NCBI RefSeq assembly: GCF_964355755.1 | Contig: NC_092671.1 | Location: forward strand, 9,621,001 to 9,685,000 | Source: Antedon mediterranea | Taxonomy: Eukaryota; Echinodermata; Crinoidea; Comatulida; Antedonidae | Length of the DNA: 64,000 nt | Direction of reading: 5' to 3' | Shown: positions 56,601 to 64,000 of the stretch, piece after piece | Layout of the letters: every line of letters starts with the position of its first letter | Numbering within the stretch: position 1 is the stretch's first letter | Position numbers and translations under genes: made by a program | Notes under the pieces: generated by a model | Databases searched by the model: none | The model's input: only the letters and a program-made list of their open reading frames with translations | What the model was told of the DNA's origin: nothing

Positions 56601-59265
56601 GTCTGTAGATTCTGATGTACAAGATCCTATTTCTCCATCTGAAATGTTTTGGCTTATGACGAGGATGATGGGTAATATGTCTTCGGAGTCTATAATGACC
56701 ACGCCACCAGTAATAATAGTGTCTATGAATGACATACGATGGAACAAAAGTCCAGATGTAATGATGGCCGTGAGTATGGCGTTTGTAATAAATCCTACCG
56801 CGCACAGTTCTGTGTGGGACACGCATCCAGTAAATGTGGTTACGTCTGTAGATTCTGATGTACAAGATCCTATTTCTCCATCTGAAATGTTTTGGCTTAT
56901 GACGAGGATGATGGGTAATATGTCTTCGGAGTCTATAATGACCACGCCACCAGTAATAATAGTGCCTATGGATGACATACGATGGAACAAAGGTCCAGAT
57001 GTAATGACGGCCTCGAGTATGACGTTTGTAATAAATCCTACCACGCACAGTTCTGTGTGGGACACGCATCCAGTAGATGTGGTTACGTCTGTAGATTCTG
57101 ATGTACAAGATCCTATTTCTCCATCTGAATTGTCTTGGTTTATGACGAGGATGATGGGTAATATGTCTTCGGAGTCTATAATGACCACGCCACCAGTAAT
57201 AATAGTGCCTATGGATGACATACGACGGAACAAAAATCCAGATGTAATGATGGCCGTGAGTATGACGTTTGTAATAAATCCTACCACGCACAGTTCTGTG
57301 TGGAACACGCATCCAGTAGATGTGGTTACGTCTGTAGATTCTGATGTACAAGATCCCATTTCTCCATCTGAAATGTTTTGGCTTATGACGAGGATGGTGT
57401 GTGATGCGAAGTTTGTGCCTGTGTTTCAGTTGATGCCTTTTCTTGTGTCGGTGCGGTATGTTTAACCGAAGTTTATGATGCTTAATGGTGGTCTTGTGGT
57501 AGTGTCCATGGTTCCATGAGAAAACGTGACCATCTTCTCCTTCGTAATTCTTCACCGGTGTCCATTCTAACTCGCCATCATCACCCATGTGATAGTACAT
57601 CAACTTCCCATGTTTCCAGTGATGTGGTATGGGCCGCCAGTAATTCATATACAATTTCCCATGACGCATTACCATACGTCTATGACTCGCTATAACTCTA
57701 CCTCCACGGTAGCCCAGTGTGAAATACTTGGCAAACCACGTCTTTACAACACGTGACTTGTAATGGCCATGATACAGATGGAAGAAATGCTTACCAGTTG
57801 TATAACTATGAGCCACACGCCATTTTATCTTTCCTTTACCTTTGTGGAAACTATAGTACAAATGACCATGTTTCCAATTAAATTTAATCTTGTGTATGAC
57901 AACTTTTCCACCTTTCTTTGTAACGTAGTATAAGCGAGCAGGTTGATAGTAAAGATGCAGATGATGTTTTTTGACGCGGTACATTTTCCAGAGGTAGTGG
58001 TCTTTACGCCAGTAGTAATAACGACCCATTTTGACAAAGTATAATAAAATGTGCCATCTGCCTCGCCAGTAAAAGTACCACAACTGTCCTTTCTTGCGTA
58101 CACGAAGTCGCTTCCATCGAGTGTGACGTCCTTTAATTCTATACCAGAAGTAACCTTTGCGCCAGAAAATGAACACGACACGAAAAACAAATCGACCTTT
58201 TAGTCCCTTGCCGTTGTACACAGATGCGTGGTAACGATTCCTCATCCAATGGTAATATTTTCCATGTCGAACATAATTGATTATGAATTTCCATCTACCT
58301 TTGATATAAAGAAACAGACGATGGTTCCGCCAACGGAATTTTACGCGCCGAAAAATGTAATGATGTTTGCGTACGAATCGATAATAACATACACTTTTTT
58401 CCCAAAAGGTCGAAACGGGTCTATATCTATGATGTTGAACGTATCTATTTTTACTCCAATAGTAATTACGACCATGTATTTTGTAATAACGTAGAAAGTA
58501 CCATCTACCTCTTCGTCCACTATGCCAATAATAGTAAATCCTCTTCCCGCGCCTTCGGAAACGCATCATTTTATTGTGTATCCGTCCGTTGCGTTTATAT
58601 CGGCAATATAGTCTACGATTTCGGAAATAAAAAATCACATGGAACGTCACATGATGATGTCGTTTTTGATATCGGTATTTGTTGTGGTACCATGAATAAT
58701 ATTTTCCGTTACGCTTGAATGAATGTACCACTCTCCAATAGTGCTTTCGACCAGTGTGCCAATGATAGTACAGCCTTTTTCTACGCCACTTGAATCGAAT
58801 CCGTTTCGTATAACTCTTTTTATCACATCTGTAATGAACATACAGACGGTGTCTTCTCCAGCTAAACCATACACGGTGGTAAACTATACGATGTCGCTTC
58901 TTTTTTCGTTTCTCGTAACCATATTTATTGTGATGCCAAATCACGACTTTTCCCTTATAGTGGAAATTTCTCACAAAATACCATGCGTGGTGACGGCCGC
59001 GTCTCCTGTAGCGGTACAGTCGACCGTGTCGCCATCGACTTCTTACAACACGAACTCGTCTGTTATGTCGTGGATGTAAGTACAGCCGTCCATGTTTCCA
59101 GGTATACGGTGTGTAAACACTAAACTCGGTGCTACGTAGGCTTATTTGTTCGGATTCTATCGGATATTGGATGCCTACTGTTGCTTCACCGCTGGCAATT
59201 CCACTCTTAAGGAATAATGCCGTTAAACATAACAACCCTAATGCCGGCTTCAGACCTATCGCCAT
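50638..59265 (-). CDS. Giant secreted His/Tyr/Arg/Trp-rich repeat protein (2875 aa), family not recognised
   Basis: One uninterrupted 8.6-kb frame encodes a signal peptide (MAIGLKPALGLLCLTALFLK.., about residues 1-26), a short acidic segment to about residue 48, then repeats to the end. Zones: Tyr/Arg/Trp repeats (about 50-618), seven 81-residue repeats (619-1186), a transition (1187-1255), about 32 His-rich 36-residue repeats (1256-2411), five more Tyr/Arg/Trp repeats (2412-2785), and a nine-Cys tail (about 2792-2875). Leu, Ser, Asp and Glu are rare; acidic residues cluster near 27-48 and 560-590. The ATG directly follows a strong splice acceptor and begins a signal peptide, so I accept it. 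The frame surviving through thousands of diverged repeat bases argues for real coding. Role is unknown; a secreted structural, adhesive or metal-binding material is inferred from composition only. Confidence 0.9.
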   Translation of the reverse strand: MAIGLKPALGLLCLTALFLKSGIASGEATVGIQYPIESEQISLRSTEFSVYTPYTWKHGRLYLHPRHNRRVRVVRSRWRHGRLYRYRRRGRHHAWYFVRNFHYKGKVVIWHHNKYGYEKRKKKRHRIVYHRVWFSWRRHRLYVHYRCDKKSYTKRIRFKWRRKRLYYHWHTGRKHYWRVVHSFKRNGKYYSWYHNKYRYQKRHHHVTFHVIFYFRNRRLYCRYKRNGRIHNKMMRFRRRGKRIYYYWHSGRRGRWYFLRYYKIHGRNYYWSKNRYVQHHRYRPVSTFWEKSVCYYRFVRKHHYIFRRVKFRWRNHRLFLYIKGRWKFIINYVRHGKYYHWMRNRYHASVYNGKGLKGRFVFRVVFIFWRKGYFWYRIKGRHTRWKRLRVRKKGQLWYFYWRGRWHILLYFVKMGRYYYWRKDHYLWKMYRVKKHHLHLYYQPARLYYVTKKGGKVVIHKIKFNWKHGHLYYSFHKGKGKIKWRVAHSYTTGKHFFHLYHGHYKSRVVKTWFAKYFTLGYRGGRVIASHRRMVMRHGKLYMNYWRPIPHHWKHGKLMYYHMGDDGELEWTPVKNYEGEDGHVFSWNHGHYHKTTIKHHKLRLNIPHRHKKRHQLKHRHKLRITHHPRHKPKHFRWRNGILYIRIYRRNHIYWMRVPHRTVRGRIYYKRHTHGHHYIWIFVPSYVIHRHYYYWWRGHYRLRRHITHHPRHKPRQFRWRNRILYIRIYRRNHIYWMRVPHRTVRGRIYYKRHTRGRHYIWTFVPSYVIHRHYYYWWRGHYRLRRHITHHPRHKPKHFRWRNRILYIRIYRRNHIYWMRVPHRTVRGRIYYKRHTHGHHYIWTFVPSYVIHRHYYYWWRGHYRLRRHITHHPRHKPKHFRWRNRILYIRIYRRNHIYWMRVPHRTVRGRIYYKRHTHGSHYIWTFVPSYVIHRHYYYWWRGHYRLRRHITHHPRHKPKQFRLRNRILYIRIYRRNHIYWMRVPHRTVRGRIYYKRHTRGRHYIWTFVPSYVLHRHYYYWWRGHYRLRRHITHHPRHKPRQFRWRNRILYVRIYRRNHIYWMRVPHRTVRGRIYYKRHTHGHHYIWTFVPSYVIHRHYYYWWRGHYRLRRHITHHPRHKPKQFRWRNRILYIRTYRRNHIYWMRVPHRTVRGRIYYKRHTHGRYYIWTFVPSYVIHGQYHYWWRGHYWLRPKHRVHLYFRWRSGKLYFRLHRGRIIYWQQVRYKRVNDRFYCQWQYGRHTRWYLVRHYFSHGHMYYYRNGHYYYHHNVRHVYVNHHRHVYHRHIIHHHHHYLHVHHRFVHRNVIHHIHVVHYQHRHHYQNIHHYHHIHHIHHRYHLHTIVHHVTVKHHKHVYHRHVIHHYHHVHHVHHRYHLHIIRHHISIIHHHHILHRHYHHHYHHYYHMHHRYRHVTIYHHRLITHHRHIHHHHYIHHHHHYYHIHHRYHHRRVYHHLHVTHIRHIHHRHQIHHYHHYYHIHHRYHHRIFYHHIRVFHHRHVHHHHFIHHHHHYYHVHHRYHHRMVYHHITTVHHRHVHHNHYIHHYHHYYHVHHRYHERVVMHHINVLHRHHIHHRHYHHHYHHYYHIHHRYHHRHIRHHIQITHHRHVHHHHYVHHYHHYYHIHHRYHNRHIYHHINIIHHRHLHHRHYIHHYHHYYHIHHRYVHRNIYHHIHVAHHKHIHHRHIIHHYHHYYHVHHRFYHRAIYHHIQIVHHRNLYHRHHIHHYHHYYHIHHKYHHRTIYHNITIAHHRHVYHRHHIHHYHHYYHVHHNYRTRVVYVHVTVNHIRDVYHRYYIHHYIHTYHRYHRYITKYIITHIKTIHHIHRYHRHYIHHHHHIYHVHHRFHHRNIVHHITIVHNRNLFHRHYVHHYHHYYHIHHRYYHRSIVHHINVIHRMHIHHYHHIHHYYHIYHVHHRYHHRVIYHHITITHHRHVHHYHAIHHYHHHYHVHHKYIHRHIYHHINVIHHKHLHHRHVIHHYHHYYHVHHRYHHRYVVHHILITHHRHHYHTHYIHHIHHHYHVHHRIQHRIIYHHIHITHHKNIHHKHYVHHYHHYYHVHHRYNKRIVYHHICITHHRHIHHRHIIHHYHHHYHKHHRYHVRTVYHHVLITHHRHVHHHHHIHHFHHYYHKHHRYHVRTVYHHIQITHHRHIHHRHIIHHYHHIYHTHHRYHMRTVLHHVLITHHRHIQHYHHIHHYHHVYHVHHRYHFRTVYHHIQVTHHRHIHHHHHIHHYHHVHHLHKIYHIRTIVHHIHIRHVRHVHHHHRVHHYHHYYHVHHRYHARIINHHILITHHRHIHHYHKIHHYHHYYHLHNRYIHKHVYHKVTITHHRHVHHYHVIHHHHHYYHVHHRYHTRVIYHRITVTHHRHVYHRRYVHHHHHIYHYHHRHLYKTITHRINVIHYRHIRHYHQIHHYHHRYIVHYIYHNYSTNIMWKHRRLYYRVYSGYRYYWRNVRYRRYNGQLMYYWNYAWHNVKSYTKHRGYYYWINNHYNVRYTPDYLRRNTHIFWRNGVLYYRLRRGNRFTWRRVRYRQINGQLYYYWRRRGVFIRHKVYFYYKHGQYYIWHNNDYYIQPRRPSLSLIRSACRLYWSRGRLYYIYWRNGQKARRPIRYIRRHGRILFKLGRTWQPAYYYYVNGRYFYWSKHRYHVVRPTRRPPVKQFYFRYGRLYFRVRSGNRYYWRPVYSRIRRGRIYYYWHHTWYFLRTYRRYHRVYYWHYGRYRLMPRRRSRRPHHKQFYLRFGRLLYYKQRFGTRYYWKPVHSRIKHGRIYYYWNHKWYFLRSYRRRNRPYYWYNGRYQQPRRRPRGHLTHVQKHKKKPVCSCCMGPVAKTHLFICHGHAYRIINRKGKCIVKIVPFKWSHGRLYYKDCKKIGSQWHCVNRYCHCYSWSNGAYH
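50641..50890 (-). other. Nine-cysteine C-terminal tail
   Basis: After HVQKHKKKP the tail contains CSCC, FIC, GKC, KDC, WHC and YCHC. Its middle reads FKWSHGRLYYKDC and it ends CYSWSNGAYH, so it is a modified last repeat unit carrying cysteines. Disulphide cross-linking or metal binding is a guess from composition. Confidence 0.8.
50892..52030 (-). other. C-terminal Tyr/Arg/Trp repeat zone (five units)
   Basis: Five units of roughly 65-75 residues open with WKHRRLYYRVYSG, FWRNGVLYYRLRRG, LYWSRGRLYYIYWRNG, FYFRYGRLYFRVRSG and FYLRFGRLLYYKQRFG. Each has a middle GRIYYYWxxxWY-type segment and a closing YYWxxxRY. They are the same repeat type as the N-terminal zone. Confidence 0.9.
52031..55500 (-). 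repeat. About 32 His-rich 108-bp (36-residue) coding repeats
   Basis: The common pattern is HHRYHHR, then xIYHHIxI, then xHHRHxHHRHxIHHYHHYYHx. His exceeds half of residues in many units; the rest are mainly Tyr, Arg, Ile and Val, with almost no Asp, Glu, Ser, Leu or Pro. Units are diverged at the DNA level but keep length and His positions. The plus strand of this zone is very poor in C because CAC/CAT codons dominate the coding strand. Confidence 0.95.
55710..57411 (-). repeat. Seven tandem 243-bp (81-residue) coding repeats
   Basis: Each unit begins THHPRHKP and contains FRWRNRILYIRIYRRNH, WMRVPHRTVRGRIYYKRHT, FVPSYVIHRHYYYWWRGHY and ends RLRRHI. DNA copies are nearly identical, differing at scattered single bases, so they were amplified or homogenised recently, whereas the units on both sides are old and diverged. 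Confidence 0.95.
57412..59120 (-). other. N-terminal Tyr/Arg/Trp repeat zone
   Basis: Residues about 50-618 hold diverged bipartite units of about 60-65 residues with the theme [FW]xWRxGRLYY, then GRxxxW, and a closing GxxYYWxxxxY (for example RWRHGRLYRYRRRGRHHAW and KYYHWMRNRY). A few stray Cys occur. One acidic patch (GDDGELEW, then YEGEDG) is near residues 560-590. Confidence 0.85.
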
Positions 59266-59266
59266 T

Positions 59267-59723
59267 CTAGAAAGAAAAAAGACACGATATATAATAGGCC
59301 TGTATAATCAATATGACGCAATGCTTCTCCGAGACACTGAATGCATTGAGAAAGCATGGATTCGAGACCTGTGCCTGTGCCATCATGTTTGTGTCATGTC
59401 ATGCAGGATCCTCCTTACTCTAATAGACTATAGTACTTCGGATGGGACGTCACCCCGGTGGTCGCGTGTACATCATGGTATACTGATCAGTGCCGTGGCA
59501 CTAAGGCTACGCCTTCCACATATACTGTAGTTTTTCCTCGCCATGGAACTCGTGGGCTTTTGAACTATTGTTTACGACCGTTTTTTTTTCTATGGACCTT
59601 ATTTGGCGTACCTTATTTTCTCCCATATTATTATTATAACGTACACCAAGGTTCCGTGTTTCTATGTCACGAAACACTAATGGGTAATTACTATGAAATT
59701 GTACATAATAAATGGGTACTTAC
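59267..59723 (-). other. Predicted intron in the 5' UTR of the repeat-protein gene
   Basis: The minus strand has a donor AAA|GTAAGT at 59724/59723 and an acceptor TTTTTTCTTTCTAG ending at 59267, one base before the ATG. Both are strong matches to consensus. The donor side belongs to a leader exon. Confidence 0.6.
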
Positions 59724-59845
59724 TTTAGTGGTATGGCCAGACCAGCATTATTTTCCGTTTGTGGAAGTGAGGTACTGTACTCCCGTTGTAGTAACTCGTT
59801 TAAATGTTCTTGATCTACTACGACAATTAACCTGGTATCATTTAG
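59724..59845 (-). other. Predicted non-coding leader exon
   Basis: The exon lies between the TATA-like box and the predicted donor. It contains short upstream frames (one of them ATGCTGGTC..TAA just before the donor). No in-frame ATG precedes 59265. The 5' limit is estimated from the TATA box, not observed. Confidence 0.4.
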
Positions 59846-59870
59846 GCCGCATACATATCATATATATTTG

Positions 59871-59876
59871 TTTATA
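59871..59876 (-). promoter_or_regulatory. TATA box candidate of the repeat-protein gene
   Basis: TATAAA on the minus strand (in GTATTATAAACAAATATA) lies about 30 bp before the inferred transcript start and 150 bp before the predicted donor. The setting is AT-rich, so a chance match is possible. Confidence 0.4.
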
Positions 59877-60970
59877 ATACACGACCACTTTAGGTCAACT
59901 TTTAAAATTTATAAGTACTGTTATTAATTGGTTATATAAATTAATACTAAAACGATTGAGAATATAGAAATATGTAACTAAAAAGTTAGTGTATAAGCAT
60001 ATATGTTTTGACTCTTAGTTTTATTTAACCATTGAGTAAAGCATGATAATATAATTTGTTGTTGATTTTTACAGTTATTGATTAAGTTTTAAAATGTTAA
60101 GTAGGCCTATGTACAGTATTTTCATCTTATATGTAGATTTTTCAAAACAGGGACCATATTATGTTCTATCATACATTTTTTCACCCTGCATAAATATGCT
60201 TTAAATAAAATATTTGGAATTGCACCATTAGTGAATAATTATTGTTCTAATCTATTTCTGAATTTAAATACAAATGGGTTCATGATAAAGAAATTCGCAT
60301 CTGCTAAAAATAAGCACGGAGCCCTAAAGACATGAGAAGGCTAAAAATAGATTGTAACTTCAATATTTTATCATTATTAAAATCGTACTATAACGAACGG
60401 TTCTGAAAACGTTGTGCCCTATGTGCGTTTAAACATCGTGATCGATTGAAATTACGTGTATATTGTATTCTAAAAACAATGTTGGAAATTAAATAAATTA
60501 AGTTAAATATTATAAGTTGAGCAGCGACCTAAGAACTTAGTTATAGTACGTTAATTCATTAAACGTCACCGTATGATTTCTAATAATTTGATTCCTCGGC
60601 TCAGTTTTAGCGAATTCTGAGCCCAGGTGCCGACCAACGACATACAACGTACGGCGGTCCTCGCAAATTGAAGGCTCCCGGTCACACGATAATTCCGGTT
60701 TAATATAACTAGTGATTAATAATTAGTATTTTGAGAAATAACACTTACAGTGCTTGACCTATTGCAGAAAAAATTGATACGTTTAGCCCACCAAAATCGA
60801 AGTAATTTATATATGTACGGGTTAATAATTTAGCGATGTACTGACTAGCGGCTTACATATGTCTATTATTTATATTCCATACATTATTATGTATACGATA
60901 TTTTTGTATCGTAGCCAGGCATAGGGCCTATTTTACTCGAGCTCCTGTTAGTTCTGTATACAAAATATAT
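59877..60970. other. Intergenic DNA, no gene seen
   Basis: AT-rich with no coding region, RNA gene or repeat that I can name. Confidence 0.55.
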
Positions 60971-61185
60971 AAAACGATATTCGCATTACAGGACAGATCA
61001 TGTCGGACGGAAGTGTTCTTACTTGTAAATTTGATAAACATGACTCCTTTAAGGTCCTAGTTTATTATTAATATCAAGTATGGTAATATCATTTGCAATG
61101 TTTTTTACATGTTAAATATATTAATCATATTCTATGTTAATATAAATGTTCGTTGTAACGCAATGGTGACATCTTTGTATAGTAC
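60971..61185 (+). repeat. Dispersed repeat, copy 1 (partner at 63127)
   Basis: ACAGATCATGTCGGA, AAACATGACTCCTTTAAG, TTTACATGTTAAATAT and GTAACGCAATGGTGAC are matched in the same order in the copy at 63127-63320. The copies differ by substitutions and small gaps. Confidence 0.75.
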
Positions 61186-63126
61186 TGGGAAACGGAGTGG
61201 TAAATAAGGTTCCTCTGCGTCATCTTTTGTTTTTAGGATATTTCACATATTAGGCACTAAAAGAACAATTGTTGTTATATTTTAAATATTTCTAGATTTT
61301 CCCTATGTTGGATGGTTTTATTGTACCGGTCTATATACAGGGATCAAAACACCCAACATCCCCTCCTCTACCTAGTCAACAGTAAACTCGATAGACAGCA
61401 AAAGATCAAGATAGTCAAACGCGACTTTAATTAATTATTTATTTTGAAATGATTACTAAAAGTAGCGCTGCATTACGGAACAGTGCACCCTCTATAGTTC
61501 GATAAGTCACTCAATACAATATAATAATTGATCCAAAAGGGAAATTTAATTTTGCTACTAATTAGGCATGGCAACCAATAGAGGTCTTTGTTTCCATGAC
61601 TCATAATAAACTTTATTTTCAACTTAAGGCACGCTGTAACGTTGAGGGTAGACAGAGTAACACACAGCAGGAATCTTAAACCTTCATTAGAGGTAGAGAA
61701 GTGGAACTGTGTAGCTATGTTAGAGAAACTGTGTTATTACTTTACTGGTTGACTTCTAAAATACTCGCTGAATTTAATCAGACGATACTGTGTTGAATTA
61801 CAATTTGCGCCATGTTTCAGCAAGCGACATGCTGTTTTTGGAATGTTGCTTGATATACTCGGCAGTATATCAACAATGACAATGAACTTAGCAAGTATTC
61901 TAACTAATAGTTATAGATGTAGACTTATGTACCAAACTTATACGATATCCAATGCATATTACACTACGGTTATAAGTCATCGTTATTGTCTGCAAGTTAA
62001 AAACAACATTAAGGAATATCGTAGGAACATTATGGTTCAAAATGGTTTAACTTTGGATCTCTGTTAGAGTACTAATCAAGTTAAAAGTTTCAGCAAAGGT
62101 AAGGATTGATATTAAGTAAAAGTATCGTCTACCTATAATTAATTCAGCCTTTATTTATTCTACAAAAAAAGGATAACATATAAATGAAGACGCGAATTCG
62201 CTTTGTGTTTAAGAAGTTTTAAAGTTTCTTTTATATGTTTGTATAAAATAATCAGATATATTCAATATAATCAATCACTGTACTTTGTTTATCTCTATTT
62301 CATACTTCTTTATTTTCAACGTTGGTTTTGTGTCTATGATATTTTATTCGGACCTCAATGGAAACTAATTCTTTTTTTGCAGGTATAATTGGGTTGTACT
62401 GAATTCATAATCAAATGTTTTTCCTTTGTTTTTTCTCTGATGTTTTTCATTATACTTTTATGTATGATATTCATGATGTATGGATTCGAAATAAAAACAA
62501 AACAATATGATAACATAGAAATAGAATAGACTTTAACGTTGTTTTTGGCATAACCCTTGACCGGTTGTTTCGAATAAATGAAACATGACATCTTTAAAAT
62601 GCTGATTCATGGTCAGACAGAATTCCGGCCACATTTGTCGTTAGTCTGTTATCAATATTGTCCGACCTAATGAGGTTGAACTTTCATTTTTATGGAGGCA
62701 TGCATCGAAAAAATGAGTTGGGTAAGAAATCATAAAGCCGTTTGGGGCGCTGATTTACCTTATGGTTTATGTTGTAAATCTTCCCAGCGTATTTCTAAAG
62801 TGATATTATTACTTTACACCCTCCCCTCTGAATTCATCGCATAGACTTTATCAGTTTTAAATAACTTTATTTCAAACTGATGACATGTGTCTCAAGTTTT
62901 GCATAAATTATTGTTTCCAAAATTCCAGAAAAGCATCATGGGAAATCTACACATCACGCACAATCCACCAACGGGCAAGTGGAATGTTGGTATTGGATGT
63001 AGTGTCTTTTCATTTTGTGAAGTAAACAGTAATTGTACTTATAGCGTAAGTAATCTAAATAGTCTAAATGTTTATATTATGCTTTTGCTTATAATATACA
63101 ACTGAAGTATCAATGAGCAATCTGTT
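61186..63126. other. Intergenic DNA, no gene seen
   Basis: A GTGCACCCTCTATAG string near 61485 is related to the intronic module at 3734-3897. Several short frames occur but have no recognisable product. Confidence 0.5.
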
Positions 63127-63320
63127 ATACTACGATATTCACATTACAGTACAGATCATGTCGGAGTGTTTTTAAGGACTTATAAATTGAATAAACATGA
63201 CTCCTTTAAGTGTGGCAATGGCATTTCTAATGTTTTCTTTACATATTAAATATTAATCATACGCTATTTTAATCTAAATATTCATATGTTACGCAAAGGT
63301 GACAGCTTTAACGCTCATGT
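63127..63320 (+). repeat. Dispersed repeat, copy 2 (partner at 60971)
   Basis: ACAGATCATGTCGGAGTG, AAACATGACTCCTTTAAG, TTTACATATTAAATAT and TTACGCAAAGGTGAC follow the same order as in copy 1. Confidence 0.75.
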
Positions 63321-63477
63321 ACAAAATCCGAATGGAAGGTCTCCTCATAGGTTTATACATCTAATGATGTGTTCCTATATTTTCAGAATATGAGAAAGGT
63401 TCTAACATGGAGGAAAGTATCGTTGTTTTGCTTGTTTTTTCTTCTAACCTACGTGTTTGTTATTACAGATCTCGGTA

Positions 63478-64000
63478 GGTATAACTATGATCCTGTTCAT
63501 ACTTATTTATTTACCCGGGTAAACTAACCTAACCGGCTAATGTTAGCGATTTGGCCCATAAGACAAATTACCCGGGTAACTAACCTAACCGGCTAATGTT
63601 AGCGATGTGGCCCATGATACTAACTTACCCGGGTAGCTAACCTAACCGGCTAATGTTAGCGATTTGGCCCATGAGACTAACTTACCCGGGTAACTAACCT
63701 AACCGGGTAACTAACCTAACCGGTTAATGTTACCGATTTAGCCCATGAGACTAACTTACATGGGTAACTAACCTAACCTGGGTAACTAACCTAACCTGGG
63801 TAACTAACCTAACCGGCTACTGTAGGTATAACTATGATCCTGTTCATATTATTTATTTACCCGGGTAAACTAACCTAACCGGCTAATGTTAGCGATTTGG
63901 CCCATAAGACAAATTACCCGGGTAACTAACTTAAGCGGCTAATGTTACTGATTTGGCCCATGAGACTAACTTACCCGGGTAACTAACCTAACCGGGTAAC
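63478..64000 (+). repeat. Tandem array of ~56-bp units running off the window
   Basis: Units contain ACCCGGGTAACTAACCTAAC, CGGCTAATGTTAGCGATTTG and GCCCATGAGACTAAC. A longer block starting GTAGGTATAACTATGATCC is present at about 63476 and again at about 63823, a higher-order repeat of about 347 bp. Short CTAACCTAACCTGGGTAA steps lie between them. Confidence 0.9.

Noticed and set aside
54367-57465. Long plus-strand frames (388 codons Met/Val-rich; 580 codons with NPTTHSSVWDTHPVDVV repeats) and other antisense frames over 52006-57465
   Set aside because: They are antisense shadows of the repeat protein. Its codon choice excludes antisense stops; the sense frame has a signal peptide and spans all zones.
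59458-59877. 139-codon plus-strand frame
   Set aside because: It lies over the predicted leader exon, intron and TATA box of the minus-strand gene and has no recognised domain.

Overview
The window is animal nuclear DNA. It is AT-rich, its genes are split by GT-AG introns, and short transposon relics lie in introns and between genes. The best fit is an invertebrate deuterostome, probably an echinoderm. This rests on a NIDO-AMOP-VWD-EGF-SEA membrane mucin, single-copy-looking SRP19 and TMEM169 orthologues, and a very common TAGGCCTA palindrome. No marker fixes the species, so this placement is an inference.

Layout. Positions 1-18821 (+) hold the 3' part of a large transmembrane mucin-like gene, for which I could phase 42 consecutive coding exons (2247 codons, incomplete at the 5' end). 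Positions 21018-22352 (-) hold a complete four-exon SRP19 gene. Positions 25751-31698 are a TACC microsatellite followed by about 243 copies of a 24-bp minisatellite that keeps perfect register. Positions 32541-33317 (+) hold an intronless TMEM169 coding region. Positions 33318-50600 are gene-poor: MITEs, short tandem arrays and dispersed repeats. Positions 50638-59265 (-) hold one uninterrupted 2875-codon reading frame, with a predicted intron-containing 5' UTR and a TATA box near 59871. From 59877 to the end I see no gene; the window closes inside another tandem array.

The most striking object is the 2875-residue protein. It starts with a signal peptide and is otherwise almost wholly repeats rich in His, Tyr, Arg and Trp, with very few acidic residues. 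There are five zones: Tyr/Arg/Trp repeats, seven near-identical 81-residue repeats, about 32 His-rich 36-residue repeats, more Tyr/Arg/Trp repeats, and a nine-cysteine tail. I do not recognise it as a named family. Its design suggests a secreted structural, adhesive or metal-binding material.

The genes do not form a functional unit as far as the sequence shows. The mucin-like receptor, SRP19 (protein targeting to the ER) and TMEM169 look like ordinary neighbours. The two secreted or surface repeat proteins, at opposite ends, are independent.
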